Assembly (NCBI GenBank): GCA_018881555.1
Contig: JACAXG010000122.1
Location: 1,770,705-1,834,704, forward strand
Reading direction: 5' to 3'
Source: Amblyornis subalaris
Lineage: Eukaryota > Chordata > Aves > Passeriformes > Ptilonorhynchidae
DNA length: 64,000 bases
A model generated the notes under the pieces. That model saw nothing but the letters and a program-made list of their open reading frames with translations, was not told where the DNA came from and searched no databases. The translations under genes were made by a program, and so were the position numbers. This document shows, in pieces, positions 49,001-63,366 of this stretch (positions are counted from its first letter, which is position 1; each line of letters opens with the position of its first letter).

Positions 49001-49489
49001 GAAAACTAGATGAGATGTGCGTTTCAGAAACTTTTTTTTTCTAATTAAAAATACATATTTACTTTAAAACTGATAAAAAATTAATGTTAATAATATTTTT
49101 TTTTTAATGAGGCTTTCTCAGTGGAGCTAGAGTTGACACTCACTGCCTTATGGAAGGTAACAAAACATGATAAAATATATTTTTCCATGTCATTTAGAGA
49201 ATTGGAATCTTTTCTTATAAAACATTCAATTAAAAATTAAAATGGGTGGATTTGTCACTGCTAAGGAGTAATTTTCAAATTCTCATAATAATCTCTTTCA
49301 CTAAATTCTGGCCCAATATAAACACCCTCAATTACTGAGGGCAGTAATGGCCCTTCATTTTTAATTATTTTCCATTGTTTGCCTCTTGGCATCCAGAGTT
49401 GCTTCAACATTATAATGAAATCATCACGGAATCATTAAGGAATTACAAGACATACTTAAAAAGCTTTAGATTTAATCTAATTCTGTCAA
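46094..49489 (-). other. SUSD1 intron, part below the LTR insertion
   Basis: AT-rich intron without recognised exon. The intron also contains the LTR and gap region at 49495-50053. Confidence 0.65.
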
Positions 49490-49494
49490 CTAAG
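49490..49494 (+). repeat. Target-site duplication ctaag, left copy
   Basis: ctaag precedes TGTTGCC at 49495 and is repeated at 50054-50058. With one more base (actaag on both sides) the duplication would be 6 bp, the length usual for ERVK-type elements. Confidence 0.85.
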
Positions 49495-49674
49495 TGTTGC
49501 CTTCTGATAAGAAGACAAGGCGACTTGGTTTCAAGAGTCTAGTACGGCAGCCCGGCCTACCCCGTGGCTACTCGGGCCATGGACGCACAGACACCAACGT
49601 GGTGGATGGTCAAATGGCATTTATTATCTTATCTCATGAGGTTAAATAGTGAGGAGCTTTACTACGTCAGGAAA

Positions 49675-49742
49675 NNNNNNNNNNNNNNNNNNNNNNNNNN
49701 NNNNNNNNNNNNNNNNNNNNNNNNNNNNNNNNNNNNNNNNNN
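49675..49742. other. Assembly gap (68 undetermined bases)
   Basis: A run of N between two copies of the same LTR region. The true size is unknown; the gap position suggests that the assembler stopped in a repeat. Confidence 0.98.
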
Positions 49743-49833
49743 TTCAAGAAGCCTAGCACGGCAGCCCGGCCTACCCCGTGGCCACTCGGGCCATGGACGC
49801 ACAGACACCAACGTGGTGGATGGTCAAATGGCA

Positions 49834-49839
49834 TTTATT
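49834..49839 (-). terminator. LTR polyadenylation signal AATAAA, sense with SUSD1
   Basis: AATAAA on the minus strand in the right LTR copy, about 330 bases past the donor of the 50170-50425 exon; the other copy has the same signal at 49620-49625. It follows the TATA-like tatttaa at 49856-49862, as in a compact ERVK R region. Confidence 0.7.
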
Positions 49840-50133
49840 ATCTTATCTCATGAGGTTAAATAGTGAGGGGCATTACTACGTCAGGAAAAGGGGACTGTGG
49901 GATAGCTGGAGTTAGTAAGGAGTGGAAAACTACTGGGGTTAGAGGGGTCTGCATGCTCTTATCACAAAGGAATGAAGGGAGGAAAGATTCCTTGCTGCTC
50001 TTGCTTTCCGTCACATCACGTGATCTTCCGTCCGCCTGTCCCTTTCTACCACACTAAGAGATCCTTGTAGCATCATAAAAAATTGAACACACAGCTAACA
50101 TTTTCCTCTTTTCCCCCAGCAACATTTCATTCA

Positions 50134-51523
<1,390 letters not shown>

Positions 51524-51617
51524 CTGATCGGTCCATTCTGATCTTCTGCTTTCCGGAGTCTGAGCAAGGGTGCAGAACCTTTAACTGCAACAAATTCTAC
51601 TTCTGGGAAAGGGGGAT
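51524..51617 (-). CDS. SUSD1: SUSD1 exon: start of the fibronectin-III-like domain
   Basis: 94-nt exon with acceptor gtttactttttag and donor GATCAG|gtttgt. Its first two bases complete an Asp codon, then it encodes P-P-F-P-E-V-E-F-V-A-V-K-G-S, L-L-R-L-R-K-A-E and N-G-P-I, and two bases of the Ser codon finished by the next exon. D-P-P-F-P-E-V-E-F followed by L-R-L-R-K-A and N-G-P-I-S fits SUSD1 well. This is the first beta strand region of an FN3-like fold. Confidence 0.8.
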
Positions 51618-53624
51618 CTAAAAAGTAAACAAACACCAGTGGTTCAGAGAGGTTTTAGAAATATTTCAGGCATAATTTCCTAGCTACTTTTCAGTTCCTT
51701 TTTCAGTTGCTACCTACTTTTTCCCCCAAAACCCTCTTATCTGAGCCTTGAACCCCAGAGAGTTAAAGCCTACAGGCAACATAAATTGGTCAAGAAAAAC
51801 ACAGAGCAAATATGAGCATGGCAGTCCGGCAGCCCCAACTCAAAACCCTGTACTGAAGAGTATCTCTTAGCTGGGAAACACAGAGATGACCAAAAATGGT
51901 GGTTGAGTACAGAGAAATAAGACATGAAGGCTTTGTTGGAAGAAGCAGTATTATTTATTAGACTAATTGAAATTGTCAGGGAGAAGAAAAACATGAAACT
52001 CTGTGCACAGAGCCCAGTGCAAGAAATACAATGGTACAAATAAAGGAGAATTCAGTAGCGCCAAAAGTACTTTCAAGAAGGCAACTTCCTTAGTTACTGC
52101 TCATAGTCAGGTAGCAATATCCAGCCCCTTAAATTGGATTTCAATATGGATACAGAGTTCTAATCTGTTTTAGTGGGAACTTACATCAAGGCCAGTGCTG
52201 AACAAATATTTCTGCCTCTAATTTCAATGGCAATGATGACAGCTGCACACTGATATAGAAATTACCACTACTAGCCTGGATGCAAAAGTGGAAATAGCTT
52301 CATTGTGCACAGCCAAGGGGGCAGAGTGTGAGGCATGGATACCATATCCCACAAGTCTGAATGAACTTGCACAGGTAAATACAGGTACAGCTAGGCTTTT
52401 TGAACACCAATGTATTAGGCTGCTGATGTGATATCTGACTAAAGAGTAACAAATGCAGTGCTTACACTCAGAAAACCAAGGCTTCGGAGCTAGAAAAAAT
52501 AAACAATGTCATGGAGAGAAACAAAAGAAAACCAATGCAGACTTCCCAGAGTTAATTTACATCAGGCAAAATCTTGCTGAGATGCATGGATTTTTCAAAG
52601 ACCTGGAGTACAAATAGCTGCACGTATCTTTTGAAGCACAGAAAATCATTAGTTTTGCAGGAGAAAATGAGGCTTGTTAGAAAAACTGTCAAGAGGGTAA
52701 ATGACTGCTAAATAGGGAGTGAGAGATATACAGCACATTGAAAGCAGAAGTACTGGGGTGCAGGAAGGTTATTAGAGGAGTTCTTTCAAGACTAGAAAGG
52801 GAGAACTAAGTACTACAGTACTACTGGCATTTTGTTAACAATCATGGTGCAAAATCCCAGTGTGGGCAAACGAATTTTGCTGCTCAATGTTAGAAATACA
52901 GAGACGTTACACAAGGAGAATTGAATCACCTTTACAGCTGTTGTTTTGCAAAATTGGGATTAAATTCACCAGTATAAAGTACAAGGTGATACACTTGGAT
53001 CTACTAACAAGAATTTGTGCTAAATATTCTAGTTTCCTCTGAGAAGTAGGAATGGCATACTAGTACATCTCAGAATGAGTGTTAGGCACCAAAATGACAA
53101 CAGAAAGAAAAAAACCCAAAAGGCTGCTCTAAAAGGCATAAGAAACAGACCTACATAATACTAGAATAGTATCACCAAAGGGACACAAGGCCCAGGTGTG
53201 ACCATTTCACAGTGCCTGACGTTCTAATCATCAGTGTGACAGAGCTATGCGAAAACAGTGCACAGGATACAAGGAAGATACAGATAAAGAAGAAATCATC
53301 TTATATGAGGGAACCAAAATCTCGTGTTTGTGACCTATGAAATTTGAAAGCTTGCATGATCTCTGCTTCAAACAGATGGAACATGTGAAGGGCTACAACT
53401 TAGACACAGTATGCCCAAAATAAAGCTAACAGGCCATACAAGCATCCCTGGCAAGAAAAAGCCCTACCTTACCCTTGACAAAAATCATCCTCAAGAGAAC
53501 CTCCTGAAAGCTTACCTAGACAATTAAATTGCTTTGGTAGTTCCCTTTACCAGGTTCTCTTCAAAACCAGGCTATGGGTAAACTACCAGTGAAGAAACCA
53601 CCTATAAATGTTTAGGTTTGAAAT

Positions 53625-53985
53625 GAGAGTAAGATTTATATAGCGGTCTACAGCTTCCTCCCAAGGGAAGGTGGAAGGGCAAGCACTGATCTCTTCTCTT
53701 TGATGACCAGTGACAGGACCCGAGGGAATGGCCTGAAGTTGTGTCAGAGGTGTTTTAGGTTGGATATCAGGAAAAGGTTCTTCACCCATAAAGTGGTTGG
53801 GCACCAGAACAGGTTCCCCAGGGAAGTGGTCACAGCACCAAGCCCGACAGAGCTCAAGACGCATTTGGAAAATGCTCTCAGGCACATGGTGTGACTCTTG
53901 GAGATGGTGCTATGCAGGGCCAAGCTCTGGACTTGATGATCCTTGTGGGTCCCTTCCAGCTCAGCATATTCTATGATTCTGTGAA
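53625..53985 (+). mobile_element. CR1 LINE 3' end
   Basis: tgacaggacccgagggaatggcctgaagttgtg, ggatatcaggaaaaggttcttcaccc, gggaagtggtcacagcaccaagcc and ggacttgatgatccttgtgggtcccttccag lead to attctatgattctgtga. This is the standard CR1 3' part in order, less diverged than the one at 29850. It is antisense to SUSD1. Confidence 0.93.
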
Positions 53986-54833
53986 AGCCGTGGTTCTACA
54001 ATGCCTTGCTTCCCTCTAGTAGAGACGACAGGGCAAAAAACCCTTTCTGAGAGCTTTCTGAGCTAATGAAATGTACTGCATGGCTGCCTGCAAGAATGGG
54101 AAATGGTCTTTGCTTCCAGTCTTTTCAATACATCTGCAACTGCTGATACTGTAAAATGTACAGGCAGAATTGCTATCTGAACAAAATAAATGAACAAATA
54201 ATATTTGACAGCCAATCTTTATGCCTTTTGCACATTTCAAACTTAAGCAATCATAACTCAAGAGCCATAAATTATCTGTTAATTTCGGTGGTTCCTCAGT
54301 ACAGACATTGTCAATAGGCAATAGAGTGAGAGGAAAATATATCTGTCAGGGTAGATTCATCTGGTATATTTCTCCTGTCTTCCTTTCCTTTGACATTCAG
54401 TATCACCACGAGACACTATTATTAATTTCTCTGAAGAATTTTTCAATTTCCAAGAAAAACTTGGGAATTTCTTCTCTAATGCTAGCCAGAATGTGCATTG
54501 CATGCAATAGTTTTGCATCATTTTTCCAGATAAACAGCAAAAAGGGAAACAGATGTGGACTAAGGTAATAACAATTAATTTTTTTATTTTCTATAATTTG
54601 ACAGGAAAATGCAAATCATGAAAACAAGTAGCCATCCAGAACTGACAGCTGTACTAAGTGGGTAAAAGAGAGAAAAATCTGAAAAAACACATAGTGCTGT
54701 CAAAGGTTGAAGTCTTTTGCTATTGGTCTTTTGGTTTCAGGTAAAAAATACTAATTATTACAAATATCAAGCATACAGAAGACAATCTACGTGTTTTAAT
54801 AAGAAAACTGAACAGCTTGCAGCAATGTGGAGT

Positions 54834-54873
54834 AATAAATAATAATAATAACAGCAACAACAACAACAATAAT
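54834..54873 (+). repeat. (AAT)n(CAA)n microsatellite
   Basis: aataaataataataataaca followed by gcaacaacaacaacaataat, a compound trinucleotide repeat. Confidence 0.85.
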
Positions 54874-56072
54874 TGAAAGGAATAGTTTCATTTTTTTGCT
54901 TCAGTGATCAGAAAATAAACTCTGAAGGAGTTATTCCATATGTAGTATTTGCCCACTATGACTTTTCAATAAAAGAAGAACCTTGCTAGAAATTTAACAT
55001 TTAAAAATAAAATTAAAAAAAGAAATCTGTTTTGAGGTCACCACTATTATCAGATTTAAAAACCCACATGGAAAAAATACTGACTGAACACCCCACAAAA
55101 CAGTTGGAAGGAAAGGCGGAATACTACAGAGAAGTGAGGACTAGCACTAGGTGAGCTGTGAGAAGAAAGTGAGATCCTCCAGTCTGTTCAGGTGTTGTTA
55201 GCACCTTGCCTTTCTTAAAGAATTAAATTTTTAACTCTTCACCAGCAGAACACACTAACATATCTGTAGTCGCACAGAAAACAGAAAAGAACATAGCAAG
55301 AAATGTAAGTACATCCAGAGATAGTCCCACTCTAAGCAATTCCTTGTCAGAGTAGTGCTGTGTTAATAACACCTGAACATTTCCTACAGAGGCTATTTTT
55401 CTACAATAAGAGTCCGTCTACTAGTTTTCTCTTTGAACCTGAAGGCAAGCTACAGGGAAGAAGGTACATGCCAGGAAATCCCTACTGCTGCAGCAACACC
55501 AAGAACCATAGCATGCCTCGACACTAGAGCTAAAGCCTGCTTGGTTTTACACTGTAATGGCAATGCCAAAACTTTAAAAATAATAATGGAATTGAACAAC
55601 AAAGTCTAAAACCACACGGTAACTCTTTACCGAACTTGACAGTTCAAAGAAGTCAAATCAAAGACTCCACTGAAGGCCAGATTTTATCTAAAACAACCCT
55701 TTGCTGAAGTAAGACCATTTGCATGATCTTAATTTCCTGCAAAAAAGGTGTTTCTTTCATAGTTATTTGAGGGCTTTCCGTCCAAAAGGCTTTTACTGAA
55801 TTTTAAAACAAGGAAGTGAAAAATACTGCTGTAAAACAAATATAAGGTAGAGATATTGATACAATAGAAAAAGTTGTTTACCACTTGTATTACTGTTTGA
55901 AGAGTAATTAAGTTTACTGTACATATTAAAATATGATTGTTCTAGTACAGAGTAAGAAGAGATTTTTTGCTTGGAGAGGGACATTATGTAAAGAAGAGAG
56001 GGAAGGAAGTAGGATGAATAAATCAAGACCACATGTACAGAAAAAGATAATTTAAATCTTCTCTAAAGACTG

Positions 56073-56952
56073 GTCATTTCTGGAAATCCCACTCATGTGA
56101 TTCCCTTTGCTGACTGCAGCCTTTGTTCTCCTGATCTGTGGCTGAATGTCACACCATCCTGTTCATCATCAGAAAGGTATGAATTCAATGAGGCAGACAG
56201 TAAAAACGGAACCAGTGCCCGGTGCCGTGTCCCCAGCCAGGCGCAGCTCTGCTTGCAGCTCTGTGCTGGGCCTCCTGTGGGTTTGGCTCCTGGGCTGTGA
56301 GAGACTGAGCTCTGCTGCACAAATAGGCCTTTCTCTCAGGGAAAACCCTCCCCAGGGCCAGGATGTCTTTGAAGTAAAATGGTCCTAGACAAGGAAGGAA
56401 AGCTGAAAGCAGGGAGACGTGGCTTAGGGGAACTTGGCTGGGACCTCTCCGTCTTGTTCATGCCGACAAGTGACCTGCCACCCTGCCCACAAGTGAGTGT
56501 AATTCACAGCCACACAACAGACAGGGAGCCAGCCTGTGCCCCATCACGTGTTTCCTGTGTCAGAGCCTGAAGGGGCCCTGATTCCAGCTGCAGAGCACCT
56601 CTGGGCCAGAAACTCCACCTTTAGAAGTAAATTTGCCTACATCTTGCTGCTTCTTGTACAGATCGTTTCCAGGTTGTGTTATGGCTCTGCTGCCATGTGT
56701 GTAGGTGAGCCAGGGCGATTCGTGTCTCCTGGCTCACCTCTACCTGAACATTTCTATGGTTTGTCATCTGCTCTGGTTCTTCCTGTGGCACCTTTCCCTT
56801 GTGATCTCTAGGAACAAAAGTCTAAAATAGTAAACATGACGTACAAAACAGCTGAGTGTTCACTCCCGCTGTTCTGCAGACACACGGGGAGGTGTTCAGA
56901 GTCTGGCAGCAGAATGGGAGCTGGGTGCTGTTGGCTCAGGGTGTTTAGGGCT
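56073..56952 (+). repeat. Inverted-pair element, right arm
   Basis: Reverse-complement partner of 18498-19381. The left limit is sharp (gtcatttctgg begins at 56073; the base before differs). At the right, identity fades in gctcagggtgtttagggctcatg, where the left arm has two TTAGGG units and this one has one unit, a short insertion and another ttaggg at 56960-56966. No target duplication was seen here. The hairpin is at 56704-56738. It lies in the large SUSD1 intron. Confidence 0.88.
56704..56738. repeat. Hairpin with perfect 11-bp stem, right arm
   Basis: ggtgagccagg (56704-56714) pairs with cctggctcacc (56728-56738) around a 13-base loop. Confidence 0.85.
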
Positions 56953-57735
56953 CATGAGTTAGGGGCATGCCTGGTGCTTCCACAACAGTGGACCTGGTAT
57001 GACAGCCTCCTAACCTTTGCAAAAGAGGTCTGGTCTGGGACCCTGCAAACAGCCACCACTGCTCCACCACCCCACTTCCTAAGCCAATGTTAGGGCCTCG
57101 CCCAGGTAGGCAGAGGGGTGCAGTACTGTGCTGGAGTACAGGGCAAACACCCAGGCTTGCAATGGCAGCTGCTTCCTACATCCCCTGCCTGTGCTCAGCA
57201 CCCTGCAGCTCTTCCACTCGGACCTTGGTCAAGGGTAGGAATCCTTTGTACGAATTGGAGCTGCTTGAATGGGACATGAGGCACATGGGCCTGGCACCAA
57301 GATGAAGGCACTGACACAGTACCCAGCCACAGAAGAGGAGGAAAATTTGGTCAGGGAAAACTCAGCAAGCTGCTTTTTCAACCAAGAGCTCTGAGAGAAG
57401 ACATCATGTTTTTCTTTTGCTTGTTTCTCTCCTGTGAGCCATCCACCCAAAGCAAACAATCTGGAAATCAATTTAATTCCTTGTAGTGCCAGGCTGTGGA
57501 ACAGGCTGCGGCTTTCCTGCTGACAGGGGGGCACTCACCAACACTGGCATTTTCATACAGCAAGAGCAACAAGACCTGGAGGTCCTAGCACAGCATCACT
57601 ATGCAAAGGAGCAAGGGGCAAACCTGGCAGTAAGCTGGACACAAAGGCAATTGGGAAGCACAACAACTGCCCAGCTGATGTGTTCCTTCCCTGCTGAGGA
57701 TTCAAATCCTAGCTCTGTTCCTCTGTGCTGAGAAA
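56953..57735. other. GC-richer patch beside the right arm
   Basis: This patch has higher GC than the rest of the intron and several CAG/CTG-rich words, but no open frame with a domain and no repeat family I recognise. Nothing like it follows the left arm at 18498. It may be an older repeat or part of the source of the inverted-pair element. Confidence 0.35.
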
Positions 57736-57977
57736 TAAGTATCAGATTTTAGAGCTAGGCAAAGTGTAAACAGAGAGTGTTTACCTGCTTCCTCACAAAA
57801 AATGAGGTGCAAATGTTTAATAGAGGTATTATTATTATTATTCTTAACTGCCTTAATTAGCCACGCTATGTTACACAGGTAACATTAAAAACAATGCAAG
57901 GCAGCCCTATTAACAGTTTAGCCAAACAGAAAATGTAAGCAGCTTAGCTTTAAAAAACTACTGGGATACTAGTCATC

Positions 57978-58850
57978 ACCTAGATGACACGAAGCTGACC
58001 GGTGTGGTTGACATGCCTGAAAAATGGGATACCATCCAGAGAGACCTGGACAAGCTCAAGAAATGGGCCATGGGAACCTCATGAGGTTCCATAAGGCCAA
58101 ATGCAAGGTGCTGCACCTGGGCTGGGACAAAGTTAAGCACAAGTACAGGCTGTGTGGAGAACAGACTAAGAGCAGCTCCGAGGAGAAGGATTTGCTAGTG
58201 CCGGCAGATAAGAAGTACAACATGACCTGGCAATGTGCACTCGCAGTCCAGAAGCCAGCTGTGTTCTGGGCTGCATCCAAAGCAGCATGGCCAGGAGGGC
58301 AAGGGAGGGGATTTTCCCCCTCTAGTTCACTCTTGTGAGACCCCACCTGGAGTGCTGCATCCAGCTCTGGGGTCCCCAGCACAGGAAAGAAGTGGCACTG
58401 TTCGAGCAGGTCCAGAGGAAGGCCATAAAAATCATCAGAGGAATGGAACACCAGTCCTTTGAGGAAAGGCTGAGAGAGTTGGGCTTGTGCAGCCTGGAGA
58501 TAAGAAGGCTCCGGAGAGACCCTACTGTGGCCTTTCATTACTTAGAGAAGGCTTATCAGGAAGACAGGGACAGACTTTCTAGTAGTACCTGTATTGACAA
58601 CACAAGGGGTAACAGTTTTAATTTAAGAGGAAGAGATTCAGACCAGATAGTAAGGAAGAAATTTTTTACATTGAGGGTGGTGAAAAAGTGGAAGTAATTT
58701 CCCAGAGGGGTGCCCCATCCCTGGAAACATTCAAGATTAGGTTGGACAGGGCTCTGAATGACCTGATCTGATTGCAGAGGGGTTGGAATAGTTGAGCTTA
58801 ATAGGTCCCTTCCAACACAAACTGTTCTGTGAGTCTGTGATTGTGACTTA
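57978..58850 (+). mobile_element. CR1 LINE, RT C-terminal half and 3' UTR
   Basis: It begins with D-D-T-K-L-T-G-V-V (after the catalytic D-D box), then C-K-V-L-H-L-G, E-K-D-L-x-V, a [15 protein letters not shown] block, R-L-R-E-L-G-L-C-S-L-E-I-R-R-L-R-x-D and R-K-K-F-F-T-L-R-V-V-K, in order, as in CR1-clade RT C-termini. The 3' UTR ends near gggttggaatagttgagcttaataggtcccttccaac...tgtgagtctgtgattgtga. A frameshift lies near 58080 and another near 58330. It is a dead copy, antisense to SUSD1. Confidence 0.92.
58335..58697 (+). pseudogene. CR1 RT C-terminal fragment
   Basis: 120-codon open stretch with [12 protein letters not shown] and R-L-R-E-L-G-L-C-S-L-E, motifs of the CR1 RT C-terminal region. 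It is part of the CR1 copy, not a gene. Confidence 0.9.
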
Positions 58851-61800
58851 AAATGGGAATACTCACAGGGTGTACGCGTGACCTTTTCATGTATAAACTC
58901 ATAGCTGAACAGGATGTACAATCTATCTTTCTCCTCAGTGTAGCCTACTCTCGTATTGTTCTTTTCCCAACTTGCATTTCATTCACTTTACTTTATGCTA
59001 ATTACACTAAGTAGATGAGGACAAGATACAGGCTGATGCAGATACATCACTATAAATTTCTAATGCTCCAGGCCTTTACTAAAGAATCCTCAGTTCACAC
59101 AGGAAAAGACTAAAAATGTAGAATTTTATTCCATTTGTAAAGCACTGGCTATAAAGTGTACTGTGACTGTGTCACTGATATCAAATCGCTTTGTAAACGG
59201 AACAAGAGAAGTGATCTGAATATTCATGAGTTCACAGATATTTATGAAAAACTCTTACTATGGAGTTCAGAAAAATGATAGAGGAGGGGTGTTCATATGA
59301 ACTTAAATATCATGCATTTGAATAGTCTTTGCATAAAAATACAAAGTGCATGCATGTGTATGAAAGTGTTTACATGATTGGCAGCTAATTTCCTCCCTAC
59401 ATTAAAACAACAAAAAAAGATAAATAATGCTCATGTTTTGCTCATGTTTTCATCACTCCTCTTTCCCCATTACATAAATCAGAAACTCCCTTCTTTGCAA
59501 TTCTCATGCTCTGATGCTGCATACTTTACTGGACTGTTTTGCTGGAGGTACTAGATGTGCTGTCAGAGTAAGAGCTGTCAGATCACCACACCTCCAACAG
59601 TCTTTCACTTCCTCACTGGAAAGCAGATTTTGGGTTTTCCCTCCTTTTCCAGACCTTAAAGAACTCTGTTTATGAAAGAATAAGTGTAAATTTTTTCCAT
59701 CCTACAAGAGAGCAGACCAATAGTCTACCTTTTATGTCTGTGTGTACATCCATGGGCAGATAAACAAATTAGATATCACAATCTGACCTGTCATGTAGTA
59801 CATTTTCCATGCACCAAGACCAAAGAGCAGGGCTCTAGAAGATTATACTTAGTATATGATGGAATACATTCTTCTAATTCAAGTCAATTCGAGAGTCTCT
59901 GCTTGTGATTCTACTTTCTGACTCGTGTTCATATGAAGACAGAGATCATACACACAGAAGTGTATGTGGCCTGCAGGTGTACCCTGCGCTAAAACAAAAA
60001 GAATAGCAGCTGAGAAACATAGGAAGTACTACAACAATCCGAGGTACACAGACTCAAGGTCAAGCCTACTCAAACCCACTGGAAAGTACATGTACGAATA
60101 CATAAGAAATGTGTGAATAGCATGCATTGAACAAGCTCAAAATACACCTTGATTCTCAGCAGAAAATCGAGAGGAGGAAAAGAAATGAGGAACCATAACT
60201 GAACCTAATATGAATTATTTTACAAGACGGAAATGTAATCAGTAATTCAGGCACAAAAGATCTATTTCTAGTGTCCAGAAAAATTTCTGTCTTATGACGT
60301 CTTAAGTCATAGTGGTCTGCTCTAAACCAAAAAAAAGCTAACCAAACTCTGTAAACACATAGGCATCCATGAACTCCCCAAATACCACATTTTTTATAAA
60401 GAAGCTACTCAAAGAAAAGCTGCGAAACAGATTCAAATATCAATAGAATTTTAATGTGGCTCAACTGAAGAAATTACTCTTATTTAGAACATCAGCAATA
60501 GAAGTAAAATAATCCTGGCTCCTTATCTATTATTCTGTTTTTCAAACACTTGAAGAAATGGTTACAAAGTTCAATCATCTTAAATTCATATGTGATAACA
60601 GGTAGTGAAATTAAGAACAATGCCTTCTCTGAGCATGACTTAGTAAAGGATATTTCAAAAGGAAAATGAACAGAGCCACATGTAATTAGTGTAATCACCA
60701 GTATGTCCCCAAGACACTCCTTTCCTTCTATGGAAACAGACACAAACTCCTTCTTGCTTAAAAGACAATCTTGCTACCATCTTTTTACAGCTACAATATA
60801 ATCATTGCCTAATAATTTTTGATAATTGACTCAATTTCCTATCTCAAGTAGACAGGTGGTGAGTTTCCCTAAAATAAGCTAAGACAACATAAAAGACTGT
60901 GCAAGATGCCTGTTACAATGATCCACGAAGCATTTGCTAGACTGCATTTACCATCCACAAGATGATGGGCAAAATCAACTTTGTGCTCAGCATGGTACTA
61001 TTTTTTTAGAGGATGTTACTTGCCAGGGAGAAAAACAGGCTTTTAGGTCCACATTCTTGGCTTTTTTTTTTCTCATTCAGGACAGAGGCATATAGACATA
61101 GATACAGATATTCAGGATAGAGACGTAACTTCCATAACATGCATTCATAAATCTCACTTTTTTGAAAAAATTAAGTTTGTAAGGCAGTGATCATCCAACT
61201 GTCTCTTCACACTAGTGTGACATGTCTCTTTACACTAGTTGAAATGCCACAGTTAATATTTTCCAAACTCTCAAAGTGTAGGACACGTGTGAAAGTCAAG
61301 GAGACACAACATCTGGATTTGCCTCTAGCTGAGGCAACAGACGAACTGACTGTGTACTGGTTAAAGGATGGCATATGAACCTTAAACAACCAATGAGGAC
61401 ATAAACAGGAAAACACTTTTGTAACTCTCAGTTTCCCTAGAGTCTCTGTGCTTAAGTCATACCTTGCATTTTTACAATACCATTTAGCCAGAAAACCACT
61501 AGAGCCAACAAAGCCACTTTTCAGAATTAAGTTGGCAGATAAAATGAGATCATTCCATCCACCATGGAAACAAAACCATCTGGTTAACTACATATATGAT
61601 TACAAAATAACTGGACAAAGGAAGAAAAAAATTATACACTTACTCTAAAATTATAAACAGTTTTTATATAAATGAAGCTGCTTGCATAGATAATGCAATT
61701 CCAAACACATAAGACACAGAAGCCAAAGGAGCACTGCCGGAAGAATTATTTCAGCTATATCCTTTTCATCTTAGATGAGATAATAACACAATTAATCTTA

Positions 61801-63366
61801 CTTAAATTCTCATTATTTGGCAAGTTTTGCAGCAAAATCACTGTTGGCTTTTTAATTTTCACTCAATTTCAACTGCAAAAATACATACTTTTATGTTTTT
61901 TTCAATGGAAGCCAAAAAATAAGAAGTGTTTGCACATCAAGTTTTAGAAAAAGACTCCTATTATGACAGAGCAACACCTACCTTTTATTGCTTATTGAAT
62001 AAAGTAACTTTCAAAATAGAAGTGACCCAACTTTCGCACAAAGACCTTTCCTAGGGCTATGCATGTGCTTTTGTTAAGCACTAAGTCAGCAGAGAAGAAA
62101 ATATGCCAGCTGCCAAGACACAAATACCCTCTCACACAGCACCTGCTGCAAAGTGTTCTCTAGAGCTCTGCTGAGTAAGTGACCTGATGCAATCCTGCAG
62201 AATTGAAGAAATACCACAGGACGACAGAGTAAAGAGCTATTGCTTTACTCTGAGTACCTATTCAAAAATTACCTCAATCAACACAATTCTGAGACATCTT
62301 CTTAGTTTTTTACAGACTTATGTACTCATGAACTCATGGGCACTGCTTTTCAATGACAATTAGGAAACCAATGAAAAGGAATTATCAAATCATTACTGCA
62401 ATTTCATTAAAAAGAAACTAAACAAACAGGTCATCGTATATCTTAAACAGTAGCTTCAGGAAACAAGAGATGTTTTACCTTTCATGAAGCTTAAAACCAT
62501 CAGATTTACTACTGAAAATACGGTAATACTATCAGTTTCAAAACCACCACAAATCCCCAGCTCTTCCTAAGCAGTCAGAAGAGAACTGATTCCATCTAGT
62601 GGCTGAACAGAGCTACAGACACTCAGAGAGCTTTCCTGTTTCTTACCCATCACAATTTTTGTCCCTGACAGGAAGAGTGATACAGTTATCAAACACTGCA
62701 CTGCACTTCACCTAATACAGAGTCAGGCAGTACAGGGATCATGCAAAACTGTTCTAAACAAAAAATGAGCTGTAAGTCGTTTCTCGTCATGGCATTTTAG
62801 TGCCATACATCTTGCTAAATTGTGATGCCAAGACTCTCCCTCCTAGAAGTTTATTTGCTCAAATGTCTTTCACATTTTGTACTCTGCCAATTAAAGGCAA
62901 AAGAATCTGTCTGAGGTACTTGCAGATTCCCCTACTCTGTACTTTGGATTCTTGCAGACCTTAGTGGTATTTGTTTCTGTTGTCATAAATACCCATACAA
63001 AGTGCAGTTGAGCTGTTAACTCCACTGTGGAGAGAATTTCTACTGAAAAAGTGACTTAGATTCTAATAGGATGGGGAATTTAACCGAGCTCCCCTAGATA
63101 CCAGTCTTGTGTCTAACCCACCAAACTATCTTTTCCCTGCTGTGCCAAAATGACGCTTCAACACTCTGCACCCTCATTTCTCTCCCTGTTCTGCCTCTGG
63201 ACTGTCAACCCTACGAAATCTGTGAAAACAAATAATGGACAATTTTGAGCATGGCAAGAACACTTTGACAACCCACCACACAACGCTGAGCTCAACAATG
63301 CTGATTCACTTGAGTCTCTTACACCTACTAGGTGCTTTTGTAAATAAAATAAATGGCAGGACCTAC

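Larger units (their letters stand above)
49495..50053 (-). mobile_element. ERVK-like LTR pair around an assembly gap (probable provirus)
   Basis: On the minus strand the LTR starts TGTGGTAGAAAGGG (50053) and ends cttatcagaaggcaaca (49495). The left copy is 49495-49674, cut by the gap; the right copy is 49743-50053 and lacks only its last ~35 bases. The two share about 145 bases with five or six differences. A TATA-like tatttaa and AATAAATGCCATTTGACC (R) are present. Full LTR length would be about 346 bases. Both outer ends are joined to the same target duplication, so the whole is one insertion and internal sequence may be hidden in the gap. It is in sense with SUSD1. Confidence 0.8.
51618..63366 (-). 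other. Large SUSD1 intron with CR1 and inverted-repeat insertions
   Basis: An 11.7-kb intron. It contains CR1 pieces (53625-53985, 57978-58850), a microsatellite (54834-54873), the right arm of the inverted pair (56073-56952) and a GC-richer patch next to it (56953-57735). No exon with SUSD1 similarity was found between the two flanking exons, whose phases join directly. Confidence 0.65.

Noticed and set aside
49564..49863. 99-codon frame across the N run
   Set aside because: It passes through undetermined bases and repeats the same LTR words on both sides; it is an artefact of the gap.
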